Source: Arsukibacterium sp. UBA3155
Lineage (GTDB): Bacteria; Pseudomonadota; Gammaproteobacteria; Enterobacterales; Alteromonadaceae
NCBI GenBank assembly: GCA_002364615.1
Contig: DEYP01000018.1
Location: 62,001 to 126,000, forward strand
DNA: 64,000 bases
Reading direction: 5' to 3'
Shown: positions 45,517 to 53,881 of the stretch, one piece after another
Numbering within the stretch: position 1 is the stretch's first letter
Layout of the letters: each line of letters starts with the position of its first letter
Notes under the pieces: generated by a model
Told to the model about the DNA's origin: nothing
What the model saw: only the letters and a program-made list of their open reading frames with translations
The model's database searches: none
Made by a program: the position numbers and the translations under genes

Positions 45517-45951
45517 ATGAAGCACCCCATTTTTGCTGTTTTATTATCACTATTCACCGTAAATGCCTGTGCTGAACCCGAGCCTATCCAACGGATTAGT
45601 TTTCCAATAGCTAATATTCAGATTGCTGATATCAAACGTCAGGTACAGCTGGCGGATACGCCTGAGCTTCGCGAACGTGGCCTTATGTTTCAGCAAAGTG
45701 CCGAGCCAGGCATGTTATTGTTGTACCCTGAGCCGAGGTTTATCAGCCTGTGGATGCGCAATACCGATTTAGCCCTGGACGTGGCGTTTATTGATCCGCA
45801 ATGGCGAATTATAGCGATAAAACCGCTTCATCCACTGGACGAGACACCTGTATCCACCCCGGCTGCAGCGCTGGCCGCGCTGGAAATGCCACGAGGCTGG
45901 TTTGCGAAGCACAATATTGAGGTCGGGCATACGCTAACAGTGATCCGCTAA
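45517..45951 (+). CDS. DUF192 exported protein
   Basis: 144 aa from the ATG at 45517 (the frame is open to 45487), starting with a signal peptide (MKHPIFAVLLSLFTVNACA). The body is the DUF192 domain: VQLADTPELRERGLMFQQSAEPGMLLLYPEPRFISLWMRNTDLALDVAFID and ALEMPRGWFAKHNIEVGHTL. Members are small beta-barrel-like periplasmic or membrane-attached proteins with no known role. It follows ubiA by 38 nt and may share its transcript. Confidence 0.88.
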   Translation: MKHPIFAVLLSLFTVNACAEPEPIQRISFPIANIQIADIKRQVQLADTPELRERGLMFQQSAEPGMLLLYPEPRFISLWMRNTDLALDVAFIDPQWRIIAIKPLHPLDETPVSTPAAALAALEMPRGWFAKHNIEVGHTLTVIR

Positions 45952-45994
45952 ACTAATTAGCCGTTAGGCGAATAAGCCACTTCACCGCTTTAAC

Positions 45995-46648
45995 TTAGCG
46001 GCTGGGATCAATAAATCCGTTAATACTATTATTATGACGGAACCAGCCGGCAATACTGTAGCGCTCATCAATTGCAGGCAGTACCTCATGAGCAAACCGC
46101 TCACTTTCAAATAGTACCAGGGTACCTGCCTGTGGCGTAATACGCGTCAATATGGCGTCATCTGGCCCATACAGGACTAACTCTCCGCCAACCGCAATAT
46201 TATTTAAATAGCTTACCGTCGTCAGCACTCTATTGGAGCGGCCGCTGAAGGCATCAAAATGCTTTTGATAAAAGTCACCGTGCTGATAGCGGGAAAAATG
46301 ACATTCAAAATCAAATAAACCCAAAAAGTACTGTCGATTCAATTGCAACTGTAATTGGCGCATTATCTGCAAGTAGTCTTGCTGGGCATTGCTTTTGGCG
46401 TCAAACCAATGCGTTTTATCACGGCGGATCTGCCGGTTTACCATAAAATCATTTGCCCGCCCGACACCGGCTGGCGTTAGATCGGCGTCAAAACATGCTT
46501 CATCCAGTAGCAACTGATTTAGGACGCAGGGTAAAAACGCCGGCATAACGACCCAGCCATGCTGGTAAAAGTGGCTCAGAATCTCTTCGTTATTAATCAC
46601 GTTAACAGTCGGGTCTCTCTCATCATAAGACACCATCAGATCTGGCAT
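45995..46648 (-). CDS. 2-oxoglutarate/Fe(II)-dependent oxygenase
   Basis: 217-aa prolyl-4-hydroxylase-like oxygenase. Iron ligands H and D in YQKHFDAFSGR and distal H in SERFAHEVLPA; the 2-oxoglutarate-binding Arg is in RYSIAGWFRHN. RVLTTVSYLNNIAVGGELVLYGPDD is the typical barrel segment. GGGGAG precedes the ATG by 6 nt. Such proteins hydroxylate proteins or small molecules; here the target is unknown. Convergent with DUF192, alone in its transcription unit. Confidence 0.85.
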   Translation of the reverse strand: MPDLMVSYDERDPTVNVINNEEILSHFYQHGWVVMPAFLPCVLNQLLLDEACFDADLTPAGVGRANDFMVNRQIRRDKTHWFDAKSNAQQDYLQIMRQLQLQLNRQYFLGLFDFECHFSRYQHGDFYQKHFDAFSGRSNRVLTTVSYLNNIAVGGELVLYGPDDAILTRITPQAGTLVLFESERFAHEVLPAIDERYSIAGWFRHNNSINGFIDPSR

Positions 46649-46823
46649 AGTAAACTCCCCGTGACACAGGGTTGCGTTTTAAGCGGTTGCTGGTCGTCTG
46701 TCTAACAAAAAAATCTTGTCTTCAGGATAAGTAATTCAGCTTAGCAAGGTAACCACCATACTGAGCTAAAGCAACGCTATCTGCGTAACGTCTGCTAAAG
46801 TTGAATAAAACAAGGAGATCGTG

Positions 46824-47414
46824 ATGAAAAAGTTTTTCTGGCACAAAGCCGTGCTTGCAGCGAGCCTGTCAATACTGACGGGATGCAGCCAGTCTATTTC
46901 TGATTACCAACAACTGACACCAGAGCTGGCGCTTGACCAGTTTTTTCTGGGTTCTGGCCGGGCATACGGCGTTATGCACAATTGGCGAGGTCAGCAAAGC
47001 GTGCGTTTTGTTGCCGATCTCTGTGGCGAGTGGCAGCAGGGGCAGGGCGATTTGTATGAAGTTTTCTACTTTAGCGATGGCCGGGTGGAACAGCGCCACT
47101 GGCAGTTAAGCCAAAGTGCCGAAGGCGAGATAACTGGCACTGCCGGTGATGTAGTGGGTGAAGCGACCGGTCAATTGGCTGGCAATAGTTTGTATTGGCA
47201 GTATGTGTTACGCCTGCCTTATGATGGCGATACCCTGGACGTTACAGTGAAAGACTGGTTGCATCTGGTTGATGAAAAAAACCTGATAAACCGCACAACA
47301 TTGCACAAGTTTGGCTTTAAAGTCGCCGAACTTACGTTGTCGATTCAGCAACTTGATGCCAAAGCTGATTGCTCAGCCTTGAAGCAGCAAGTTGCTGAAA
47401 TCGCAGCAAACTAA
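46824..47414 (+). CDS. DUF3833 lipoprotein
   Basis: 196 aa from the ATG at 46824, with AAGGAG 6 nt upstream. Lipoprotein signal with lipobox LTGC (Cys about residue 21). The remainder matches DUF3833: LDQFFLGSGRAYGVMHNWRGQQSVRFVADLCGEW, then GDVVGEATGQLAGNSLYWQYVLRLP and LVDEKNLINRTTLHKFGFKVAELTLSI, a lipocalin-like beta-rich protein of the cell envelope. In other bacteria it is often near genes for lipid or fatty-acid modification; here the only neighbour is a convergent DUF4136 gene overlapping by 4 nt. Confidence 0.87.
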   Translation: MKKFFWHKAVLAASLSILTGCSQSISDYQQLTPELALDQFFLGSGRAYGVMHNWRGQQSVRFVADLCGEWQQGQGDLYEVFYFSDGRVEQRHWQLSQSAEGEITGTAGDVVGEATGQLAGNSLYWQYVLRLPYDGDTLDVTVKDWLHLVDEKNLINRTTLHKFGFKVAELTLSIQQLDAKADCSALKQQVAEIAAN

Positions 47415-48004
47415 TTTTGTTGTGTTGGGAGCTTCTCGAAAATAAGAGCAACGGTGCGGGCTGCGGCGTCCCGCGGTTGCTCCAGGTCATTCTGCTTTAA
47501 CGTCCCCTCAGCAATGCCTTCCCAGATTAACCTGCGCTTGGCGGCATCAACTAAATCAATATTTACGGTGCCTACCTTATAATGCACCGTGCTAACGTCG
47601 TTGCTGTAAACCGGAAAACCAGCATAGACGATGCCACGACGATAATGATAATAACCATAATGGTAACTTGCGGTTGGCGTGCTGCGCGTTTCGGAACGGT
47701 TTGCCACATTAGAATTAAAATTAACCAATAATTGCGGGTCCGATTCTACATAACGTAACCCCCGGGCAGCCAGTTCATTACTTATGGCATCTTTAAAATG
47801 CTGGGTAACTAAAGTGGTATAGCCCGCACGATCGGTAGCTAACTCTTCAACAAAAGAGAAAGTCTGGTACTGACTAAAATTAACATCAGTGGCTTGATCA
47901 GAGCGGACGGTAGGATTGCTGCTGCAAGCTGTCAATGTCAGTGCCAGCAAAGTGGCAGTCAAAAAATTACGGTTTAGCAGTACTTTTGTACGTATGGTGG
48001 TCAT
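47411..48004 (-). CDS. DUF4136 lipoprotein
   Basis: 197-aa envelope lipoprotein. The ATG at 48004 is preferred to the GTG at 48007 given GAGGA 7 nt upstream. Lipobox LTAC (Cys about residue 27). DUF4136 sequence: VNFSQYQTFSFVEE near the start, ISNELAARGLRYVESDPQLLVNFNSNV, a Tyr-rich segment (YHYGYYHYRRG) and VDAAKRRLIWEGIAEG. Function unknown. Its 3' end overlaps the DUF3833 gene by 4 nt. Confidence 0.87.
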   Translation of the reverse strand: MTTIRTKVLLNRNFLTATLLALTLTACSSNPTVRSDQATDVNFSQYQTFSFVEELATDRAGYTTLVTQHFKDAISNELAARGLRYVESDPQLLVNFNSNVANRSETRSTPTASYHYGYYHYRRGIVYAGFPVYSNDVSTVHYKVGTVNIDLVDAAKRRLIWEGIAEGTLKQNDLEQPRDAAARTVALIFEKLPTQQN

Positions 48005-48007
48005 CAC

Positions 48008-48304
48008 GGATTCCTCTGATTACAGCCTGAAACATAAGACATGTATTACGTTATTAAGTTGCGTTGAGTTTAGTATGGTTTTAGCGGGGTAAAGTAAGTA
48101 AACTTTCCAGCCCCGACAATAATTTGCCCACTCTGATATTTATTAAGGCATGCAAAGTGTGTTAAAACGATTGAGGACAAAATATACAATAGCGTTAGCT
48201 ATCATTCTCAACTCATATTACACTCATTGATAACGTGCGGCAGGGATCTCGGCACAACATTGATAGTATACAGCCGGGGCGGCTGTTTAATTCGAGACCA
48301 GAAC
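48008..48304. other. Upstream region of the coiled-coil gene
   Basis: About 300 bases without a credible gene, serving as divergent promoter region. The segment 48200-48211 (TATCATTCTCAA) resembles one half of a Fur box, but the second half is poor. A short open frame leading into the coiled-coil gene from 48227 has no family support. Confidence 0.4.
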
Positions 48305-49543
48305 ATGAATGCAGTGAAAAAAAATAATAATAACAACGAGCAACAGCTCGCAGCAGAACTGGAAAATCAAGCGCAGCAGCAGCTTGCAGCAAGTCTGGCA
48401 GACTTCGGTAAACAGCTGATGAATGAGCAGCAGCAGTTATTGCAAGGCTATAGCGCGCAGATTCTGGCGAAATCGCAAAGCCAGTGGCAGCAGCGGTTAA
48501 TCGAACAGGAACAAGCCTACCAGAAATTATTTAAAGACTGGCAGCAAACGAAACAGCAACTTGATTTGGCGGCGCCAGTAGCCACTACCGACAATCAGGA
48601 ATTGGCTGATTTGCAGCAGAAATCCGCTGAAACTACCAGGCAAATGGCGTCCCTGGCTGCCGAGCTGAAAAAAGCACAGCAACATAATGCCTCGCTAAGT
48701 GAACGTGAAATAAGTCTTGAGCAGCAGCTGGCCGAATTAACCAAAGAGCTGGATGTTGAGCAACGCAAGACGCAGCAGGCTGAACAGGCATTGCAAAGTG
48801 CGCAGCAAAACGCCGCCGATCCTGAAGAGCTTACTCAGCTGCATTCAGAGCTCGAGCAAGCTCGTGCTCAGGCGCATGAAAGTAAGCTGGCGTTGCAACA
48901 TATGAAAACCAGCTTGCAGCAACAACAGCATGAAGCGCAGCATAACGCCGAGCAATTGGCCGAGCTGACAGCAAGCTATCAGGCCTTGCAACAAACTGCA
49001 GAAGAACAAACCCAGGCACAACAGGATAAACTGCAAGCGCTGGCAATAAGTCAGCAGCAAGTCCGTGATCTAGAGCAGCAACTGGCAGAACGTAATCAAC
49101 TTCTTGAAGAGCAGCAACAACAGCATGATGAGTTAAAAGCGCAACTTGCGGAACTGGAAGCTCATAGCGAAACCCTGCAAGCTCAAATCAGTGAGTTTGA
49201 ACAGCATCGCAACGAGCTGGCAGATAGCAGTGCTGAGCTTGGTTCTGAGTTAACCCGTTTGCAGGCTGAGTTTGTCAATATCAACGAGATGTTGACGCAC
49301 AGCCAAAGCCGCACTAAGAAATTGGAAGGTCAGTTAGACCATGCGGTAAACCGGCAGCAAGCGGCCGAGCAAAAGCAGCAATACGAAGCCGATCAAAGCC
49401 GGGAAATGATTCGGCAGCTGCGCTCGCAACTTGCTGAGCAGGATGAAGTGAATCAGCAGCATACCAGCGAGTTGGAACAGAAAATTATGGAATACAAGCT
49501 TAAGTTTGAATACGCCCAGAAACAACTGGCCGTATCGGGTTAA
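48305..49543 (+). CDS. Gln-rich long coiled-coil protein
   Basis: 412-aa soluble protein of unknown function, starting at the ATG at 48305 (MNAVKKNNNNNEQQLAAELEN). After a short Asn-rich start it is one continuous heptad-patterned coiled coil to the C terminus, with very high Gln, Glu, Ala and Leu and no Cys; about residues 30-105 form a first block, 115-400 a second. No signal peptide, membrane helix or enzyme motif is seen. Similar Alteromonadales proteins are sometimes labelled chromosome-segregation or SMC-like only because of the coiled coil. It is 29 nt upstream of the DUF416 gene, so probably co-transcribed. Confidence 0.75.
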   Translation: MNAVKKNNNNNEQQLAAELENQAQQQLAASLADFGKQLMNEQQQLLQGYSAQILAKSQSQWQQRLIEQEQAYQKLFKDWQQTKQQLDLAAPVATTDNQELADLQQKSAETTRQMASLAAELKKAQQHNASLSEREISLEQQLAELTKELDVEQRKTQQAEQALQSAQQNAADPEELTQLHSELEQARAQAHESKLALQHMKTSLQQQQHEAQHNAEQLAELTASYQALQQTAEEQTQAQQDKLQALAISQQQVRDLEQQLAERNQLLEEQQQQHDELKAQLAELEAHSETLQAQISEFEQHRNELADSSAELGSELTRLQAEFVNINEMLTHSQSRTKKLEGQLDHAVNRQQAAEQKQQYEADQSREMIRQLRSQLAEQDEVNQQHTSELEQKIMEYKLKFEYAQKQLAVSG

Positions 49544-49572
49544 GGCTAGCCTTTAATCCGCTCAGGAGTGGT

Positions 49573-50178
49573 ATGAAACAAAAAGCAAATAACTTCCAGT
49601 TGATGCGTGATCTGGGGTTTTATCAACAGGCTGCCATTGCAGCCTGTTTGCTTGAGCGCATGTTACCGAATTATCAGTTGTTTAGTGAAGTCAGTGAGTT
49701 TGGCGACGCTGCAGCGCTCAGACATATGTTGGAGTTAAGCTGGGAGTGGTTAACCGTTAAAAAAGCTAAAATTAACTTTCCCCGGCTGGCAGAGGAACTA
49801 GAGCCACTGATCCCGGAAGTTAATCATTTTCAAATGTTTGGAGTATATCCGGCAGTAGATTGTGCCACTGCGCTGGATGCGATGTTCAACGGTATCAGTC
49901 AGCAAGACAGCGGCGAATTTATTAATGTAGCCAAAATATCTCAGGCTACCGTGGCACGGCTGATTGAGCATCAAGCTGAAGATGAAGATATTACCAGTGA
50001 AAATGAGCTGAAAAAACATGTACGGGATCATCCGCTGATGGCGTATGAAATGGAGTGTCTGGCTGAACTTATTGAGCTGGTCAGCCCAATGAAGCAGATA
50101 GAGCGTGAGCAAATGCTGCTGTTAAAAGCCTGGGTGCAAGAACAGGGTCTGACTAATTTGGGTATGGAGCTAGTCTAA
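49573..50178 (+). CDS. DUF416 (YjaG-like) protein
   Basis: 201-aa cytoplasmic protein of the DUF416/YjaG family. Recognised by AACLLERMLPNYQLFSEVSEFGD, LELSWEWLTVKKAKINF, PEVNHFQMFGVYPAVDCATALDAM and the ending EQGLTNLGMELV, which align with E. coli YjaG. Mostly helical. No proven function; in enterobacteria it is near hupA. AGGAG lies 5 nt before the ATG. Its end overlaps rsmD (opposite strand) by 4 nt. Confidence 0.9.
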   Translation: MKQKANNFQLMRDLGFYQQAAIAACLLERMLPNYQLFSEVSEFGDAAALRHMLELSWEWLTVKKAKINFPRLAEELEPLIPEVNHFQMFGVYPAVDCATALDAMFNGISQQDSGEFINVAKISQATVARLIEHQAEDEDITSENELKKHVRDHPLMAYEMECLAELIELVSPMKQIEREQMLLLKAWVQEQGLTNLGMELV

Positions 50179-50768
50179 GACGTTTTAACCCAAAGTCGGT
50201 ATGCCAGCTGCCCAGCGATCTTTTCTTTTAAAAGTTGCCAGTTAGCGGGAATGTCGGTCATCGATAATTCCTTTTCAGTTTCCAGATAAATTAAGGCATT
50301 GGCGCTAAGCCAGCCTTGCTGTTGCAACAACTGGCAACAGGGAATTGCCAGATTTTGGCGAAAAGGAGGGTCGACCAGTACTATCTGGTATTGACGGCTT
50401 GCCGGCTGTGTCAGAAAACGTAAGCAATCGTTGTTTATTACCTCGGCCTGGCTGGCATTTAAACTTGCAAGCAACCCCTGAAGCCGTTTGGCCTGAGCGG
50501 AGTCTTTTTCAATAAGAGTGGCAAAAGCGGCGTAGCGCGACAGCGCTTCAAATGCCAGGGCGCCTGAGCCGCTGAAGCAGTCAAGCACCATACTGGCAGT
50601 GATATCATGCATCAACCAGTTAAATAAGGTTTCTTTTACCCGATCAGTGGTCGGACGAAGGCCGGTAACGTCGGCGACGGGTAAACGGCGACCCCGCCAC
50701 TGACCGCTGATTATCCTGACAAAGCCAGGCTGGCCAACTTTACTTTTAGCGGTTTTAGCTTGTTTCAT
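50175..50768 (-). CDS. rsmD: 16S rRNA (guanine(966)-N2)-methyltransferase
   Basis: SAM-dependent methyltransferase acting on G966 of 16S rRNA in the assembled small subunit. 197 aa: VRIISGQWRGRRLPV, the TTDRVKETLFNWL segment that contacts RNA, SAM motif VLDCFSGSGALAFEALSRYA and catalytic DPPF in IVLVDPPFRQNL (the family has N/D-P-P-F/Y). Divergent from ftsY, the normal arrangement in gammaproteobacteria. Confidence 0.96.
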   Translation of the reverse strand: MKQAKTAKSKVGQPGFVRIISGQWRGRRLPVADVTGLRPTTDRVKETLFNWLMHDITASMVLDCFSGSGALAFEALSRYAAFATLIEKDSAQAKRLQGLLASLNASQAEVINNDCLRFLTQPASRQYQIVLVDPPFRQNLAIPCCQLLQQQGWLSANALIYLETEKELSMTDIPANWQLLKEKIAGQLAYRLWVKTS

Positions 50769-50849
50769 CGTTTCCGTTTTGCCTGCGAGTTAAAGGTGAT
50801 AGTATTAGCAGCAATTTTATCCTGAATACTGCCTTCGACACAAAAGCTT

Positions 50850-52091
50850 ATGACAAAACAGAAAAATCTTTTCTCCTGGCTTGGCCTGGGTAAAAAAACA
50901 CCACCAGCAGAAGCCGAACCTGCCAAAGAGTCTGCTAAATCAACACAAGATGCTCAGGCTTCCCCTGAACATACTGACCCTGAGCACGCTGCACCAGAGC
51001 AGGGTATTGCTGAACCAGCGCCAGTGCCGGTGCAGACTGAGCTCACCGCAGAGCCGTCACCAGAGCCGCCACTTGAGCACGCTGCTGAACAACCTATGGC
51101 GTCGTCTGCGAATACGTTGCTGCCGTCTGATGCCAGTAACAAGCCGCTGCCGGAATCACCGGCTAAAAAAGCCGGTTTTTTTAGCCGGTTAAAGCAAGGA
51201 CTTGCTAAAACCAGTCAAAACCTGGGAGACGGTCTTGCCGGGTTATTTAGTGGCAAAAAAATAGATGATGAGCTTTACGAAGAACTGGAAACCCAGTTGC
51301 TGATGGCCGATGTTGGTATGGATACCACTCAGCAATTGATCACTCAGCTAACTCAGCATGCAAACCGTAAAGCATTAAAAGATGCCGGACTGCTATTTAA
51401 CCAGTTACAACTGGACATGGCAGCACTCCTTAGTAAGGTTGAGCAACCTTTAGTCGCTAACAATGCTGCGGGTCCGTTTGTGATTTTAATGGTTGGGGTC
51501 AACGGCGTGGGTAAAACCACCACCATTGGTAAAATGGCACAACAGTTCCGGCAGCAGGGCAAGTCAGTGATGCTGGCCGCCGGCGATACGTTCCGGGCTG
51601 CGGCAGTAGAGCAACTGCAGGTCTGGGGCGAGCGTAATGCTATTCCGGTGATTGCTCAGCATACCGGTGCTGACAGTGCTTCAGTAATTTTTGATGCCTA
51701 TCAGGCTGCAAAAGCCCGCAAGGTTGATATTTTGATCGCGGATACGGCCGGTCGCCTGCAAAACAAAGCCCATCTGATGGATGAGTTGAAGAAAATTGTC
51801 CGGGTACTGCAAAAAATTGATGGTGCCGCACCGCACGAAGTGATGCTGACACTTGATGCAGGTACCGGGCAGAATGCGTTAAGTCAGGCAAAGTTATTTA
51901 ATGAAGCGGTACCGTTGACGGGGATCACCCTGACTAAGCTGGACGGCACTGCAAAAGGCGGTGTTATTTTTGCCATTGCCAACCAATTTACGGTACCTAT
52001 TCGTTATATTGGTGTTGGTGAGGCTATCGACGATTTACGCCAGTTCAACAGCCAGGATTTTATCAAAGCCTTATTTAGTAAGGAACACTAA
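50850..52091 (+). CDS. ftsY: Signal recognition particle receptor FtsY
   Basis: GTPase that receives the SRP-ribosome complex at the membrane. 413 aa: an acidic, Pro/Glu/Ala-rich A domain (about 15-105) starting with an amphipathic membrane-targeting segment (FSWLGLGKK), then the N domain and the G domain with GVNGVGKTTTIGKMA (G1), DTFRAAAVEQL, DTAGRLQNKAHLMDEL (G3), TKLDGTAKGG (G4) and the closing GVGEAIDDLRQFN. First gene of ftsYEX, 2 nt before ftsE. Confidence 0.98.
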   Translation: MTKQKNLFSWLGLGKKTPPAEAEPAKESAKSTQDAQASPEHTDPEHAAPEQGIAEPAPVPVQTELTAEPSPEPPLEHAAEQPMASSANTLLPSDASNKPLPESPAKKAGFFSRLKQGLAKTSQNLGDGLAGLFSGKKIDDELYEELETQLLMADVGMDTTQQLITQLTQHANRKALKDAGLLFNQLQLDMAALLSKVEQPLVANNAAGPFVILMVGVNGVGKTTTIGKMAQQFRQQGKSVMLAAGDTFRAAAVEQLQVWGERNAIPVIAQHTGADSASVIFDAYQAAKARKVDILIADTAGRLQNKAHLMDELKKIVRVLQKIDGAAPHEVMLTLDAGTGQNALSQAKLFNEAVPLTGITLTKLDGTAKGGVIFAIANQFTVPIRYIGVGEAIDDLRQFNSQDFIKALFSKEH

Positions 52092-52093
52092 CC

Positions 52094-52777
52094 ATGCTGC
52101 AGTTTGATCAGGTCAGTAAAAGCTATCCGGGTGGTTTCGTCGCGTTGGACAGAATCAGTTTTCGGTTAGAGAAAGGTGAAATGGCGTTTTTGACCGGCCA
52201 TTCTGGTGCCGGAAAAAGCACCTTGTTAAAACTGATTAGCCTGATCGAACGACCCAGTGCTGGCAGGGTATTAATTAACGATATTGAGTTAAGCCGGATT
52301 AAACGCAGCCAAATCCCTTATGTAAGACGTGACGTTGGCATTATCTTTCAGAACCACCGTTTGCTGATGAATCATACTGTTTTTGACAATGTCGCATTGC
52401 CTCTGGTGATAGAAGGCTTCACCGGCAAAGAGATGGTAAAACGGGTGCATGCAGCGCTGGATAAAGTGGGGTTACTGGATAAAGTACGATGTTTACCCGC
52501 CACCTTATCAGGTGGTGAGCAACAGCGGGTTGGTATTGCCAGAGCTGTGGTAAATAAGCCGCCATTATTGCTGGCAGATGAGCCGACCGGAAACCTGGAC
52601 CCGGATTTGTCAAAAGACACCATGCGGGTATTTGAGGCATTTAATCAGGTTGGCGTATCGGTATTGGTGGCCACCCATGACCTGGGGTTGGTGGCACGAA
52701 TGAAATATCGCACCCTGACCTTAAAACAAGGTCGAATGATTAACGATGGCTTGTTGCAATATCAGGAGCCGGTATGA
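52094..52777 (+). CDS. ftsE: Cell division ATP-binding protein FtsE
   Basis: ABC-type ATPase that with FtsX forms a divisome complex controlling cell-wall hydrolysis. 227 aa: Walker A GHSGAGKST, signature LSGGEQQRVGIARA, Walker B LLLADEPTGNLD, switch ATHD. Together with FtsX it activates EnvC, whose gene is at 55.7 kb in this same window. The stop overlaps the ftsX start (ATGA). Confidence 0.97.
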   Translation: MLQFDQVSKSYPGGFVALDRISFRLEKGEMAFLTGHSGAGKSTLLKLISLIERPSAGRVLINDIELSRIKRSQIPYVRRDVGIIFQNHRLLMNHTVFDNVALPLVIEGFTGKEMVKRVHAALDKVGLLDKVRCLPATLSGGEQQRVGIARAVVNKPPLLLADEPTGNLDPDLSKDTMRVFEAFNQVGVSVLVATHDLGLVARMKYRTLTLKQGRMINDGLLQYQEPV

Positions 52778-53754
52778 GTATTCTGTTTACCGGACGGGCA
52801 ACCGGCGCGGCAGCTAAGAAAATAGGGTTATTACGACGTTTTATCATGTTCTGGCTTAATCATGCTCGCCAGGCAGTAGCAAGCCTGGGTGAATTATGGC
52901 GAACACCGTCGGCATCTATTTTAACCATTGCCGTGCTGGGTGTTAGCTTAACACTTCCGGCCACCTTGCACCTGCTGGTGAAGAATATGCAGCAAATTAG
53001 CAGCAGTTTTACCCAGGCAGCGGAAATAAGTTTGTATATTCGAGATCAAACCCCGGCGAATCAGGTGCAAAGTCTGGTTACGATTTTACAGGCTGATCGC
53101 GATATCGCACAGGTGATTTTCGTCAGCAAGCAACAAGCGATGACGGAATTTCAGGCAATATCAGGTTTTGGCGCGGCACTGAATTATCTGGATAGTAACC
53201 CACTGCCCGATCTTATCCGGGTATTACCGAAGAATACTGCTCCTCAGGCAGCGGAAACGCTGCTCGAACGATTGAGTGCTGAACGGGTGGTTGAGTTTGC
53301 CAAGTTGGATATTGACTGGCTTACCCGGTTAAATGCGATTGTCAGCATGTTGCAACAAGCGGTGGCTATTATCGCCTTACTGTTGTTAAGCGCTGTGTTA
53401 CTGATTGTCGGTAACACTATCCGCTTGTCTATCATGAATAAAAAAGACGAAATTGAAGTAATGAAACTGGTTGGTGCAACAGATGCTTTTATCCAACGCC
53501 CTTTTTTGTACACGGGGGTTTGGTTTGGTATTTTTGGTGGTTTGCTTGCGTTTCTGGTAGTAGAGCTAATGTTATGGTGGCTGCAGAGTGCGATCAGCAA
53601 TGTTACTGCGCTCTACCAAAGTGATTTCAGCCTGAAGGCAATGAGTTTCAGTGAGTTTCTGGCCTTACTGCTGATTGCGGTACTGCTTGGGCTGGCAGGG
53701 TCCTATCTGTCAGTGCGCCGACATATCAGTGCCATTGAACCTACCGGTCCTTAA
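52774..53754 (+). CDS. ftsX: Cell division protein FtsX
   Basis: Membrane partner of FtsE with four helices (about 50-69, 195-222, 244-270, 293-313) and a large periplasmic loop (about 70-190) that recruits EnvC. 326 aa. Family wording: TPSASILTIAVLGVSLTLPATLHLLVKN, MNKKDEIEVMKLVGATDAFIQRPFLYTG and the C-terminal GSYLSVRRHISAIEP. Third gene of the operon. No hairpin terminator follows; the rpoH promoter region begins within 65 nt. Confidence 0.96.
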   Translation: MSILFTGRATGAAAKKIGLLRRFIMFWLNHARQAVASLGELWRTPSASILTIAVLGVSLTLPATLHLLVKNMQQISSSFTQAAEISLYIRDQTPANQVQSLVTILQADRDIAQVIFVSKQQAMTEFQAISGFGAALNYLDSNPLPDLIRVLPKNTAPQAAETLLERLSAERVVEFAKLDIDWLTRLNAIVSMLQQAVAIIALLLLSAVLLIVGNTIRLSIMNKKDEIEVMKLVGATDAFIQRPFLYTGVWFGIFGGLLAFLVVELMLWWLQSAISNVTALYQSDFSLKAMSFSEFLALLLIAVLLGLAGSYLSVRRHISAIEPTGP

Positions 53755-53818
53755 TAATAAATAATTATTAAAGAAATACTTTTAGAATAACCAAATCTCA
53801 AAAACTTATGATCGACAA

Positions 53819-53848
53819 TTAGCACTCTTGCGTAAAGAGTGCTAATAT
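53819..53848 (+). promoter_or_regulatory. Perfect CIRCE element overlapping the rpoH promoter
   Basis: TTAGCACTC (53819-53827), N9 (53828-53836), GAGTGCTAA (53837-53845): an exact match to the CIRCE operator bound by the heat-shock repressor HrcA. TTAGCA (53819-53824) and TAATAT (53843-53848), 18 bp apart, could be the -35 and -10 of a promoter built into the element. The rpoH ATG lies 36 nt after the repeat. There is no T tract, so it is not a terminator of ftsX. Confidence 0.85.
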
Positions 53849-53881
53849 CCATCTATTCGATTGAAACAGGATTGGCAAAAC

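Noticed and set aside
48200-48211. Half Fur box (TATCATTCTCAA) before the coiled-coil gene
   Set aside because: Only one half-site matches; the gene has no link to iron, so I treat it as chance.
53819-53845. Inverted repeat read as a terminator of ftsX
   Set aside because: No T tract follows and the sequence is an exact CIRCE operator rather than a GC-rich stem.
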